A stretch of 64,000 nt of DNA from Rhyzopertha dominica (GCA_025024175.1 QCXZ01000001.1:16988001-17052000), one strand, 5' to 3'; positions 48,131 to 61,124 are shown, counted from the stretch's first letter. The notes: generated by a model from the sequence alone, not told the origin. Numbers and translations are program-made.

Positions 48131-49200
48131 TAGATAGGCCCATAATTATTAGGTATGAACTGTTACGCATCAGCCATGATTAATGCATTCAGTCTTATAG
48201 GTATATAAGTGCTAACCTAGTCAAATTCGTTTGATTCCTGATTATGCCAGCTTAGCTAAGAAGAATGCTTCAAGCAATTGGTGCTTCATTCTAATTTTTA
48301 TTTTGTATTTTTCTTTTAAATTCAAATTGTCTAGTCAAACAAGATTTTGCAATAAGAGGTAGTCTGTCCATCTTTCTTATCGATAATTGCATAAGTATCT
48401 TTATTTTGTTTCATCTTCCAAACAGCACTATCCTTTACCCACTTCATCTAGCATTTATCTTTATAATTGCGTGCGCTGAGAGAATTTTCTCTTCCCCTAG
48501 CATTCAGAAATACATTATATAACAGTTATGATTTATTATTTGCCATCTTCAATTAAGCCCCGCTCTGGAAATACAGCGGGACATAATCCTCTTGCCAGAA
48601 AAAGGAACTATTGCCGACTCTCGGGTCGGTCCGACAAAGGAGTGGAAAATATAAGGGACTTAATTAAAATTGTACACGTACAGCTATAGCTGTTTGTGAA
48701 TTATTCGAATTCCGTACGCATTTTCCGACTTTATATCAGGGCATTGTTGGGACATTTATGCAGAATGTGACCATGTCGCCAGTAGACGTGCTTTGTATGC
48801 TTAACATTAATTTTTTGTTCAATTATTCTGGACTCGAATTACTCATTTACTTAGTTCCGGAAGATAGCACGGACTGATTGTAGCAAGCTGTCTACAAAAT
48901 ATCTACATGCTGCATGTTTACATGCTGCATGTTTACATGCTCCGCATAAGAACCCGAAGATAAATAATTACTAAAACAAGCACGTAATGATATATGGAGG
49001 CTTTGCTTTTATATATCAGCCCATAGTTTTAACCTGTTTTGCCTGATTTGAAGCCTTCTATAACTGTTTCATCAAAAGGACTGGAATGTTTCGATCATCA
49101 TCATATCAAATTAAGATGTGGAAGGTAGACCGACTGAATATGATGAATTTTAATAATAGAAGGTTACCTATAGGAATAGGAATAACAGTGACTACTTAAA
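48131..49200. other. Gene-free stretch
   Basis: AT-rich. A small direct repeat of tacatgctgcatgtt occurs twice with a third partial copy at 48904-48940. Confidence 0.45.
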
Positions 49201-49204
49201 GGAA

Positions 49205-49880
49205 AAACCCTTTTCAATTCAGCCAAGCTTTCGGAATCATTTTATTCCTTCTTCAGGGCGCAACAAGATTGCGCAACAATAGAACCACAACTGTTGAAAA
49301 CTTACATTGAGTCGAGGTTGATAATTATAAATAGGGATGTTCACACAGATTCATGATCCTTAGATGAATTGCAACATATTAAAATTTGACTATTACATTT
49401 ACATAACGTTAAACGTTAAAATCAAAAGCTATAATAAAATGGTTCCACACATGTGTTTATACAGAAGAGCAAAGAACAAAGTGACAATTAAATTACAACG
49501 ATTAGACAATTAGACAAGAAACGTTGCCAAACCACCAAAAATTACTTAAAAATTATTTAACAGTATGAAAGAGGTAAGTATAAATTCTTGATAAACCCTC
49601 AATATCAGACCTTTTATTAACGCTATGAGTCTCTATCGATGTACACCATTTCTAAAAACAACCTTTTTGTCAAATTCGGCGCAGAACAGATAATTTTGAC
49701 ATCATTAAAATTAAAAGAATGACTTGTGCTCCTAGAATCTTCGATTAATACATATTTAATAGATTTAAGACGTATATCTCTCATATGTTCCTCCATCCTT
49801 TTTTCCAAATATCTACTAGTCTGTCCAATATAACATGCAGAACACAGATTAGCATTAATAATTAAAATTCATCATATCAA
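49205..49880 (-). mobile_element. Penelope-like element, 3' end with GIY-YIG endonuclease
   Basis: On the minus strand SACYIGQTSRYLEKRMEEH is coded at about 49838-49780. The frame continues to a stop just before 49626 with FLEMVYI, the usual end of the GIY-YIG region of Penelope-like elements. The downstream part to about 49210 includes the motif gaagaaggaataaaatgatt then ccgaaagcttggc, the typical Penelope 3' sequence. Reverse transcriptase is not seen, so it is 5'-truncated. Confidence 0.75.
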
Positions 49881-52800
49881 AGTAAAGAGTCCCGGGTGGC
49901 TGTGCTCTTGTAAGTTTGACGTGGACACTCATATCTTAAATACGTACCAGAGAGGACAATTTTTGAGTTAAAATTAAAATGACACTTTAAGTTTGTTTAC
50001 AAAACGCACACCTACGTTACTGTAGAAACAATAATGGCCCTACCTACAATAATTATTTGTGTTATATGAGCATAAGTTAATTACTGATTATAAAAGTATG
50101 ATGCTTATATTGGCGTGAAACACATAGTAATCTGGTCATGAAATAAACTACACTGGTGAAAAAGACAGCTTCCTTTCCTCGTTACACAAATATGCAGAAC
50201 AGAATGGCTTACAACGCATCTTTTTCAATTCTAGAATTCTTGAGATACTAACTCAAACTTTTTTATCTTATGGACGCCATATAGACGTCATGTATTTAAA
50301 TATTTGAATTCGGCATATTTTTCTGATTAATTTGATATTTCGCATGCCATATTTTGTGCCAGAAAATGGCGTCATTTGACAAAATAGCTTTCGTCTTCGG
50401 GGTGGCGTTGAAAGCAGTTGGCGGTCAAATACGACTTATTTCTGTTGAACGCGAATGCTATATTAAATGTTTTTCTGAATGTAAAGGTCATTACAATGAT
50501 TATAAATATACATTAAGTGCTTATTAGTTTACAGAAAATTAGCTTTAACTTGCACAGTCGTTTCAAAAAGGAATTTAAAGTATAGGTAGTCGACGCGACT
50601 AGTTTTTTTATATTTAGGTATAGGCAGATATGTACATATTTATTACTTCCGACGAGATATATACTCTGCTATGCGCATAAAAAGGTACTGTAAATTAATT
50701 AAACTGTGTTTTAGAGGTAAACATTTCTACTTCGCAGTTATTATTATATTGCTCTGTGAATTAGACCTATATTAGTCGTTCTTCTTAGTATTTTTGTTTT
50801 TATCGGAGACAGTATATTTCATAAAGACCTCTGGAAGACGTGGGTTACGATATTGCGTCTAAAAGCAAACATTTTTTTCGTGTGNACTAAGAAAGGTGAA
50901 AGAAAATGAGAGAAATTGAATCTGGCTTACCACCTGTTACTATGTGCGAGACATCGGTTAAAAATTATTTCGAAATCGCTAAGAAATAATAAAGATCTTG
51001 TCTAATTATTCTAAATTGCAGGGATTCTTTCTGAAGTACTTTGTACACAATCATATCGAAAATAAATAACTTGTTTCCCTTATGGGAATTAGTCATGTTT
51101 TGATACTAATGCTACATTGCATGAAGGTAACATTACTAAATTGCGTATGATTTATCAATAGATAACACGACAAAATTAAGTATTTGTTTTTTACTTGTGT
51201 TCTAAGTATGTCTGAATATATTGTATCGTGTAGCATTTTATTTACGCATGTAGTAAAATAAGTATGCATTGTCTTAATCTCGAATGTTGAAAAAGTCACT
51301 TGATAAGTACAGTTGAGTACCAAACAAATGTGTTTAAAAAGAAACTCGTAAACAAAGATAAACGACTTAGCTATTATCCAGATTATAAATCTTGGTACTA
51401 AATGGTTTTGCAATAATTTCAGTATGAATTGCTTCTTGTCATATATAGATACTTAAAATTAGTAACAGGTGCATATACTACACATACAGTCTACCCTGGA
51501 AATAGGTACCTACTTTTGTTTAGTGAAAATATAGTAACAAACAGCATATTTGGAAAGGATGTTGAGGATCTTGGCGAAAATAGTCCCTTAATTGATAAGG
51601 TTTTAATATCTTGGTCTTCTCATTAAATGAAGTGCAATTATTTCATAACAACAGATTTCGAGAGAAGGAGCAAAATCATTTTTAATAAGTGTATTACGAA
51701 ATTTTCTGTGTGATATGCTAAGAGCCCATCACTGGCTTTAAGCAATAGCATTCAAGTGATTACAATTTTCGTAGAACTGTTATTGCGGGAACTGAGAGAA
51801 GAGTAGCAATAGTATGAAGAGCCTTAAAATATGTCAATGTCAATATGGATAGCAGCGATCACTAATAACGATACAAGTGAAGTGCTTTTTTGTTGCTCCC
51901 ACAAAAACTAAATATAAAAAATTCTAATGTACTGCACAATTAAGGAATAATAATGACTAGCTCTATTACCGGTATCCGGTATCCTTTTATGCGTGAATTT
52001 GCAGACATTGACAATATGTGAATACTAATAATTCGAATACTAAATTCGAGATTTATGAAATACATATTGTCGTGTTGCAGATATTTTGTAGAAGGCTTTA
52101 TTTCGCTTAGACAAATGGTTATTTTATTTATCCGTTCGCTCTACTTACACCTGGAATCCCTAATTATTATTTTTTAACTTATTTGAATCGTAATAGTTAT
52201 GACGGCTAATCTGATTCGATGGCTTTTCACTTTGTACGTATAAAGAGAGAAACACGGAATGATTTTTAACTATTGTAATACCTACCACAGGGATAATAAA
52301 TCCACATGGTGAAAATGAAGAAACGAATGTCATATTACAAAAAGAACGGATTGGAATAAGCACTAGGTAATAAAAAAACAAGTTTAATTTTGATTAGGTT
52401 ATCGTCCAGCACGTGGTGTGATTATTTTTTCCTACCTTCAAACCGTAAAACCGACGTATCAGAGTGAAGGTTAGAAGGAAGCAAGAAGAAAATATGAACC
52501 TGAGGTTGATGAATTTGCCAAAATTTGGGGTCTACGCAACGCCGAAAAACATATCAGGGGGTCTACGAGACAAAAAAGTTTGGGAACCTCTGGTCTAGCA
52601 TGCTGAAGGCGAATCAGTTTTTCTAAGAATAAAAACATACTATTCCGACCTACTGAACCAAATGCTTGTTAGTACTGTAGACCTGTAGTTATTGTAACTG
52701 AATTAGTAATTACTGTTACTGTGGTTTTGTGCAACTCTTTGTGGCTGAAAACGAAAATTGTGTTGAAATTATTACAACTATATTCTTGTTTATTAGCTGT

Positions 52801-53922
52801 ATGTGTACCTTTACATTTATAAATTCCCCTTTGATACAATTTCTTTTCATTTTATAAGTAATTATCAGTTGTTTTGGCCTTAGGCGAGACGTTATTTTGG
52901 TGACAATAAAAACTTTAATTTGATAAGGTCACCAAATCATATTATATGTACCCACGCTAAATATTCGCCATATAAACAAGTATCGTGCGAACCGTCACCA
53001 GATTCCAAATTAAATGCGTCTCGAATGACTATTTTAGTGGTGTTGACGTAACGAAATAACGAGTAAATAGTACCAGTTACCCTATTAGTACCTATAATGA
53101 CGAATACTGGCATTAAAAATTATTCGTTCCTTTTTATTTTACACCTACTCCGTGCAAAAAAGAATTGCAGCTACCGTCCCCAACATGCACATAAATTCTT
53201 TACATCGCTCCCACTTCAACGCAGAGACGTTTAACGCGTTCGACATATAGTTGTCGCATCCGCATTGATTAATCTCATGCAGTCAGTCGCTCACTTACGG
53301 CTGCGGTCGGTATTTTGCTCCCAATAGTTATTGTCAGTATCGGTAACGAACGATTACTACCACAATCGGTACTTTCCACACCATCATTACTTTGTTACTT
53401 TTCGGAACCGGTATTCGCCGAAGTACCGAGTAGCGGAAAGCGTCAGTTTGTTACAAAGTAACGAGCGCCGCGCCGGCGCCATTGCAATCGTTACTATTTA
53501 TCCTATCTGCAGAGATTAGCTTCGTTACTCTTGATGGTTACGTTAACTTTTAACTTCAACTTTAACATTGCTACGTTACTTTGCACGGCTTCCATTAATA
53601 ATAATTCAATCGCCGATCGGGATAGTTTCATGTTTCATTTTTGGCGTCTCAAAAGAACAGTTAGTATGAAAGAGGCGTTTTTGTTATTTTATTGTTTACT
53701 GAAATATAATAATATGTAGCAAAAAGCATTACGATAAGTTATTAAAATTTAATTTAAACTGATAGAAATTGCTTAAACAAAATCGAGTCTGACGTTTTTA
53801 AAAAGTAACAAAAATAATTATTATAGACGCATATCTGCATTCCATATGAGGAGGAGTCTGTATTAACTACTTACATAATTACNATAACAATCAATTTTTG
53901 CATACATAGTTTAATTGTGTTT
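49881..53922. other. Gene-free AT-rich stretch
   Basis: No credible coding sequence. A short segment at 52548-52606 (gtttgggaacctctggtcta) resembles a hAT-type element end. A segment at 53040-53600 has repeated cgttactt/aagtaacg words in both orientations, possibly a decayed inverted-repeat element. Confidence 0.4.
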
Positions 53923-53930
53923 CTTTTGAC

Positions 53931-54160
53931 CAGTGGCGTAGCCAAGGGGACGGCAGAGGAGCAATTGCCCCCCCAGGAACTAAATTAATTTCATAATGGA
54001 AGAACAGCTTTTTTACATTTAACAGTACAAATTTGTTACAAACTATTGGTTTGTTGTATATTAAACATTTTAGCAAATTAAACATATAATTTAAGTCACA
54101 CCTCTTCTGTTTTTTCTTGTGTTTGAAGCTTTCCCCCCCCCCAAGACACTTACGCCACTG
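53931..54160. mobile_element. hAT-type MITE, 230 bases, intact ends
   Basis: Ends are CAGTGGCGTAGCC (53931) and ACGCCACTG (to 54160), flanked by perfect 8-base duplications CTTTTGAC (53923-53930 and 54161-54168). There is no coding capacity. An 8-base duplication with CAGTGGCGTA-type ends identifies it as hAT-like. Confidence 0.9.
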
Positions 54161-54168
54161 CTTTTGAC

Positions 54169-55150
54169 GATGCTTATGTCTTTATGCAGTTTTGTTATTT
54201 TTGGCTGTTAATAAGCAATAAGAACCATTGAACTCTATGTATGTAATAATATGTTTCGGTAAGGAATTAAAAAGCAAAAGTTTCGGCAAATCATGTACAA
54301 GAATTAATAATAGAAGTTAATCGCGATTTTAGCAGTGAAAGTGATAGTGAGTAATTTTTTTAGTTTGTGACTTTCTTGTAATGTGCTTATTAACAAGCTG
54401 TAATGAACATAATCGATACCGTGCATAAATCTTAATGTGCAGTATAGTAATTTCTTTCTAACAAGTATAAATAATTTTCTGCTTACTAGTTTGTATTTTT
54501 TTATATTAAATCTTTATAAATTCAACCCAATAAAGTATCATATAAAAAAGGTCGCGGGTCGTGCCAGTTAGCATCAGGTCTGCATTAAATAAAACTTGTT
54601 ATAAAAGCTTCTGCGTTTTATTGATTGCTAAATTATCACAACTAACAAATTTCAAAAATTTATAGTAGAAAAGTTAAAATTGTAGCCAACAAGATTTTTT
54701 TAATACGGCCCATTTAGGAACTTTGAAGCGTGCCACAAATCCTAACGGTTTAGCCGACCATAAGGCTGTAAAAACTCTCATTTACAATACAATAGTTTAT
54801 GACGGCCGACCATCAAGCTGTAAAACCCTCTGCATAAGTCAGTCTCATAGACCGTTGCTTCCAAGTATACTCTTACATTAATGCTTAAGGTAAAGTATTT
54901 TTTCATTCACATTCAATAATCATTGGGTTACGTCCTAACACCATTCTGAGAACAATAAAGATATGCTGTCGGTTAGACGTTTAGGTAAATCTTCAAAACG
55001 GAAAGACTTTCTGCTTACGAGTATGTTTCTGCCAAATAATTATGTTTAGTTGTTGTTAATAAATAACTAAAAATCAAACAATTTTAATTTTATTGGTAAT
55101 ACAGGGTTTCTATAAATGATTTATACAACGCGGGCAGCGTTGATTTCTGA
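54169..55150. other. Gene-free stretch with a short direct repeat
   Basis: A word gccgaccataaggctgtaaa (54754) recurs with changes near 54804 (gccgaccatcaagctgtaaa). Nothing coding. Confidence 0.45.
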
Positions 55151-55194
55151 ATTATTTGTGCCGCCTTTTTGTAACTGCTGCCAAGCTGCAATAT

Positions 55195-55375
55195 GCCCGG
55201 CTATTAGAAGGTTGCAGATCAATGTCACACCGCAGCTCCGAAATGTGGGCTTTCTGCAACCTTAAAGTTAATTATCCCACAAAACACTACAGAATATGTT
55301 CAAAATAGGTACACACTCCTAGGCGTTTCTTCATATTACAATATATCAAATAATTCAAAAATCGACAGATGACAA
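55195..55375. repeat. Dispersed repeat, uninterrupted copy
   Basis: Runs from caatgtcacaccgcagctcc through cttctgcaacctt-like words, agaatatgttcaaaataggt and acacactcc to gacagatgacaag. It matches the two halves at 57762-57842 and 58763-58835 in the same orientation. Confidence 0.75.
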
Positions 55376-56627
55376 GCATCCGTTACTTTCCTGAGAGGCT
55401 GCGAATTGTTTTAATCGATAATTTTCATATGCGCCCTGGATGCATCATTTATAGAAACACTGTGCAATTAAAAGGCGTTTCTGGTATGGCGGCAAAATAA
55501 TCGAATTCTGCGGTTTTATATAAAATAACTTCTCCAGGTTCAAGCGTCGCAGTTGTCATGTTATGGCAGCTCAACACCACGTGTAACATATTGTTTCCTC
55601 ACAGGATATATTCACACCGCCTAAGAGGAAAACTTGGTCGGCTCGTAATCTCGACGTTATCTGCCTAAAACAAACTTATATATTTCCCAGGCCGAAGCCA
55701 ATTTCCTTTAGATCCCCCAGTTTCCTAGACAAGCGGTGGGCCCGCAGAGATTGTAAAAATCGTTCTGATCTGATAACAACCTGTCGACGTGGCAATTAAG
55801 ACGGGCTTTACCGAGAAAATAATGTCCAAACCCTGCAACGATTTTTTTTTTTGCTAAGACGCATGCGTGTTACGACGTGTTACCTTTCTGTTTAATAATG
55901 CTGAATCAATCGAAAAGTTTAATAAATTAGTCTTAATCAGTTCCATAATACAGATTCACATTTTTTGCGTGTGTCATGTTTGTGCCTTTCTGATCAACAT
56001 AANAGATCGCTTTTTGCAAGCAATTTCTTCGTTACGATAGAAAACTAAATCCTCAGTTCTTGATAAAGGTTGATTGTTGAAGTGACGTTTACGAGCGAAC
56101 GTTNTGTGAAATGTTGAAGAACGTGTTTGTCATGAACAGTTTTGTACGAATTGTACAAAAAATATACCAGGTGTTAGGTTAAGTGTGAGAGAAAAAATAG
56201 TTTTAAGTTCATGAATAGCAGTTTTAATTAAATAAACTTATAGAAAAGTGACTTAAAACCAGAGTGTTATAAAGTTTTACATAATTTTTTTATATATATT
56301 TTAGTTGTAGTTGCATTGAAAAAGGGGTGTGGAGGGGCACATTTAATACTTTATTGGGTCAGTCGATTTTAATCAGGGTATTACTGAAGATTGTAGATCA
56401 AGTTATAGTCACGACTCACGAAATTGATTGGGTTTATAAAGATTTTCCAACAATTTACGGTTCTATTTTTCTTTCAAAGGTAAGAAATAACAATAATTAT
56501 TGGTATAGTAGGCTTGTGGTAACCTCTACAGTCTACACCCTTGCATTGTGGAAGCTTTGTATAGTGCAACTAACGTTACTACCGCTTCAGTCCATCATAG
56601 TACAATTATTTTTTAACAGGCCACAAC
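55376..56627. other. Gene-free stretch
   Basis: The plus frame at 56327-56638 has no recognisable domain and no supporting signals. Otherwise AT-rich. Confidence 0.35.
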
Positions 56628-56635
56628 CTCACAAG

Positions 56636-57722
56636 TAGGGATGCGACAAATATCACGAACTGTGATTTAATCACTTATATCTACAAATCACGAATCACGG
56701 CCGTGATCGACATTACCTACGCATAAACCGTGAATCGTTATGTCGTGATCGAGTTCACGGGTTCACGAAGCAACGAAGAACGCCGGCCGCGCGTTTGGTC
56801 GTTCGAAGGGAGTAACGTGGTTCGTCGTGAATCGTGATTGCGGTCACTAATTACAACACATTCACGAGGTAGAACGCGCGTGTTTTCAGTATTTAAACAG
56901 TACTATGTTAGATACTTGTACTTCGTACATGTTAGCATATGACATGTAGCATTTAAATACATTGCATACTGAGTAAAACTTATTTTTTTTGTTATTATAA
57001 TCTTTAGACTAGGTCAATAATTTCTTGTTTTCAAAAGTTGTCTAAATTATGCATCTGTAATTCATACTACTTTTTTAACAGTGAACACAAATTGTTTAAG
57101 TTGCTCTTGTTTACCGTGGTTCACACATGAAAAGTAATAAATGACGTGGGTAACATGCATATCTACTTTGAAATCTTAAAAAATATTAAAATATCAATTT
57201 TTACGGTTACCTACACGTTATAAGAATTAAAAAAAAATAATATAAAATATACATTTTGTAAAGGCTATTTTAATAAATAGCTTGTTGCTTTGTTGGGACA
57301 GAAATTTGATGTAAACAGAAATAAGGTGAAAGATTTAAAGAGAAAGAAAACAAGTTATATATTTTACTGCCCACACTTCACTGTTTAAACTATTTGCGCT
57401 GCACAGGATTGAAACTAATGATGTCAATATAAACTTATACCACAAAGCACAATTATTATGCACTTGCATACTTATATGTGTACTTCCCCGATTTACGCGT
57501 CAGTCACCCCGAATTCTCAAAGCAGACTGTGGAGACATTAACATCGCATCGCATCGGTATCACATAACTGTATAGACGTAGACGCATCGTGAATCGTGAT
57601 TACGACTACTATACTGACTACTTTAAACTGTGATCACGGTCACGGTTTAAAATCACCGATACTTGAAAATCACAATCAAGAATCTCACTGCGATAGAAAA
57701 ATCACGATATTTTACATCTCTA
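56636..57722. mobile_element. hAT-like non-autonomous element, 1087 bases
   Basis: Ends TAGGGATG (56636) and CATCTCTA (to 57722) are inverted, and the similarity extends into acaaatatcacgaactgtga-like sequence. Perfect 8-base duplications CTCACAAG flank it (56628-56635, 57723-57730). The outer 180 bases on each side are full of cgtgatt/aatcacg words in both orientations. No transposase was recognised in the AT-rich middle. Confidence 0.88.
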
Positions 57723-57761
57723 CTCACAAGTACGATACATAATCTAATAATTATACGAAAT

Positions 57762-57842
57762 TGTGTCACCCCATAGCTGCAAAATGAGAGCTTCTGCAAC
57801 CTTTAAGTTGATTATCCCTCAAAACTCTCCAGAATATGTTAA
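57762..57842. repeat. Dispersed repeat, left half of an interrupted copy
   Basis: Matches the first half of 55195-55375 up to agaatatgTTAA, where the piggyBac-like element begins. Confidence 0.75.
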
Positions 57843-58762
57843 GAGGGGCGTTTACCTAGAGCGAATCGAGTCATTTTAAGCACCTACCGTTTTACATTTT
57901 ACCGAGTTATTCGAAACTTTTTCGAAGTGTAATTTCGACATGGCAATGACAAAAGATGTAGCTACAACGTAGAGTTCGAGTTTTTTCTGAATTTGGTACG
58001 GTAGTGTAAATATTTGTTGTTATATTTTGCTTAAAAATGCGTATATTTGGCGAGCTATTTCTCGAAAACTAAGGCACATAAAGGGAAAATTCGAACTCCA
58101 CGTTGTAGCTACATATTTCTTTGTACACTACCAAAAACATGAGCACGATAAATGAGTAAAAACATTCAAAAAATCTAAAACCGCAAACTCTTTCGCACGA
58201 GCCCGTCACGAGAGCGGAATGCCAATGCCCATCCCCACCAGGTCCGTCGCGTGGTATCCATTGAACAGTGAGGCTAAAATAAAATCCTGTCGGGAATGAT
58301 CCAGCGGTATACGATCTATTCCGATATGACAGGATTTCTAAGATCGTATGACTAATTACACGTGACAAGTTTAATGTTAAAAGCTCTTTCACATTAATTT
58401 AGTGTCTGCCGAAGCAATGGGGAGGTGGAAGGAAAATTATTATAAAAGTTCCTGCAGAAATCATGGTCGACATGCAGTTAGAATGAAATGTTATATAGTT
58501 CATATTTATAGAAATAAATGGTTTATTCCATATTTTGAATAACCTGGTATAATATCATAGTAAGTTACTAATATCATGTTTACTTTTTTTATGCACACCC
58601 TACAGTCAGCAATTTTCCGAATATTAGTNTAGCCCGTCTGTTGCTCGTACGACCTTTGCGTGATTTCAACCTAACGGCTACCCTCTTACGTCCCATGTCC
58701 CGCTGGTAATATGGGTAGCATAGTTTACATTCCTGCCCGATCGCTCCAAGTAAATGCCTCTC
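57843..58762. mobile_element. piggyBac-like non-autonomous element, 920 bases
   Basis: TTAA duplications lie at 57839-57842 and 58763-58766. Inverted ends of about 24 bases begin GAGGGGCGTTTACCTAGAGC on the left and GAGAGGCATTTACTTGGAGC on the right (reverse strand). An internal inverted pair, gtagctacaacgtagagttc and its near-inverse, lies at 57958-57978 and 58093-58112. There is no transposase; the minus frame at 58069-58392 is not recognised. Confidence 0.87.
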
Positions 58763-58835
58763 TTAAAAATACACACTCCCACGCCTTTTCTCATATTTAA
58801 GATATATCAAATAATTCAACAATTGACAGATGTAC
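58763..58835. repeat. Dispersed repeat, right half of the interrupted copy
   Basis: Matches the second half of 55195-55375 (aaatacacactccc through gacagatg-acaag), completing the copy split by the piggyBac-like element. Confidence 0.75.
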
Positions 58836-59200
58836 AAGTGTACGTTAAAGCGATAATTATGTTCAGTTCCCTGAGATACAACCTATCATACAACAAAGTC
58901 ATACAAATAGGTCAAGTAATTTGGCACTAATTAACATCAAAGTTGTGGATATTTTTTGGTGATTTGTTAATTCCTTGGAGTAGCGTATATATTATAGACC
59001 CCTACAAATAATTATTTAATGCGTTGGAACTCTCACGATTAAAACTCGTAATTTCTGCAAGCATTACACATATCGACAAAATGTATTACTGTGCACTTTG
59101 AGCGATATTCTAAGAAAACGAGCACTGAATATACTTTATTAGTAGGTACATCTGACCATAAAATATTGAATGTCAGTTTTGTATTCATGCCCAAGGTGAT
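58836..59200. other. Intergenic sequence, nothing recognised
   Basis: AT-rich, no gene or element end. Confidence 0.4.
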
Positions 59201-59247
59201 GTCACGCGCAGTGGATTAGCAAACTGCGTACACTACTCGGCACACCA

Positions 59248-59448
59248 TTGTTTATTCTGATTACGGTAATATGCATTCTTGGTTATTTTTTCATAAAACC
59301 AACAAGCCCTACTAATATTACAGCATTGTGTAATGAAAGAATAGATACAATTTTGCGCGAAACTGTTACACCGGAGTTAGTTGAACAACAAATTCGTAAA
59401 TTGTTTAGATACCAAACATTAATAGTTTTCTTAGAAGAATTAACATGA
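59248..59448 (+). CDS. Small membrane-protein reading frame, function unknown
   Basis: An open frame of about 66 codons with no ATG at its head (it opens at a TTG; a stop lies upstream at 59197-59199). It codes a hydrophobic segment (FILITVICILGYFF) followed by a soluble part with acidic and basic residues typical of real proteins (NERIDTILRETVTPELVEQQ). It overlaps the next frame by ATGA. I do not recognise it. It may be the 3' part of a gene whose start is lost, or a relic of a compact (viral or mobile) genome. It could also be chance. Confidence 0.3.
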   Translation: MFILITVICILGYFFIKPTSPTNITALCNERIDTILRETVTPELVEQQIRKLFRYQTLIVFLEELT

Positions 59449-59618
59449 CATTTGTAAACCCTGTTAAAATAATAAAGGTGCTAATAAAAATTCTTAAATT
59501 TGCATTGATAATCTATACATTTCTTTGTAAAATCTACACAATTTTAAAACAAAATTATTTGACAACAAATGTAACAGATTGGAAATTGTTTATCAAAAAA
59601 TTTAACCAATACTGATAT
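59445..59618 (+). CDS. Small ATG-started frame overlapping the previous one, function unknown
   Basis: Starts at the ATG of the ATGA overlap with the preceding stop and runs 57 codons to TGA. The product is basic and hydrophobic (VKIIKVLIKILKFALIIYTF) with a possible membrane helix, ending DWKLFIKKFNQY. The 4-base overlap is unusual in an animal genome and common in compact genomes. No family recognised. Confidence 0.28.
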
Positions 59619-61120
59619 CATTTATTACAAATTGTACAAGTATTCCTATCAGTTTTTTTTATTGTTTTAGTGTGTAACACATATTGAGTAATATTAGTGG
59701 AGGCTCGAATTTTAACAAAGAAATAATTTTGTATATAATTTTATGTATATTTTGTTTTATTATGTTGATATATCTTGAAACAGTTAGCGTGTATTTTTTT
59801 TACAATACCGTAAAATTAATAATCAGCTATACGGGTCGTCCCGAAAAATTTACCCTGCTTGGCGACACGGCTTACAGCTTGACTGCGCCGTGTACTGTAA
59901 ATGTGTGTATGATCCAAGCGCTAGGTAGGTAGACAGCATAGTAAGATAGCAATAGCTTCATATTCGTATGAACTGAACAAAGAGGCAACCCTGCGCGCAT
60001 ATCTGAGGCATCCTGAAGCTAAAATCGAGACACCGCAGTGAGCAGTGCTTGGTCCGGCAAACAGCATAACACGGTAAAACGCACTTCAGCATTATCATTT
60101 CAATTATTTTAAGTTGTTTAATTAATTAATAAGTTTTGTTTTATATTGACACCTTTTAGGTACAGTGTTTTTTAATAATGAAATTGTAATTTTATGACCA
60201 TATATTTATAGAATTTAATAAAGGCGGCATGGCATGTACATTGTACATCAATTATATCTATAGTTCTAATCTAAAACGTCCTCCAAAATAAACAATTTCA
60301 AACAGACATAAACATTTAACAGAATTAATTAAGTACATGTGTGTTTTAAATTTAGTCAATCTGAAATCGTTGAAGTATCTCGCACAAGATAAAATAAAAT
60401 AATTAATTGCCAATACGTGTATAATCGCTTACTGCTGTCTACCGGACTTCCGAATACATACTTTGGATAGGGCTCGTTACAGATCGGTTCCTTTAATGCA
60501 TTGCAGGTGCACGTATAACATTAAAATAAGACAGTTACAGAACTGCCAGATTGGGGCGCTTGTAGCAAATTGGATTGGAGTTAAGTTACTCAGGCTACAG
60601 ACCAATCAACAACCGTTAATTTGTGGTGAAAACCTCAAATTAAGATACCGTTTCGCGCTTTTATTTTTCTCTATCATCAATTTTCTCTCGACAGAAAAAT
60701 ATTTTCGATTGCCATTTATTACGTCCGTGAAAAAAGCTTTCCGGTTTTAAATAAAATTATTCTGCTCCCTTTGCACTGAATCTTTTCACTAATACTGTAT
60801 GTTGCTTATGATTAGTAGCGTTCGATATTCAGTTGGTTTCAAAGCGCTTGGCAGGAATTATCCCAAAGCATAAAGGTGTAAACTTGCGAAAACTAAAAAG
60901 AGTATGCAATCTAATATACGTTATTGATTATTACTCAGTTAAAAAGTATGTATAACTCAGATTTGTGACTCGACTACCTGGGCTACTTTATACTGAGCAC
61001 TGGCTACTGTGTTTATCCAGATCTGGCAACACTGATCAATTAAGTCATGAATGTATAAAACAGGGGATCCAGCTTTTCAAGTTCAAAACTGATTCCAACA
61101 TGTGATAACAGTCTAAGCAT
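59619..61120. other. Gene-free stretch
   Basis: A further hydrophobic frame at 59684-59932 opens with TTG just after a stop and has one likely membrane helix. Its downstream half enters a sequence of different composition (59825 onward). The frame at 60463-60750 is not recognised. Confidence 0.35.
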
Positions 61121-61124
61121 TTAA

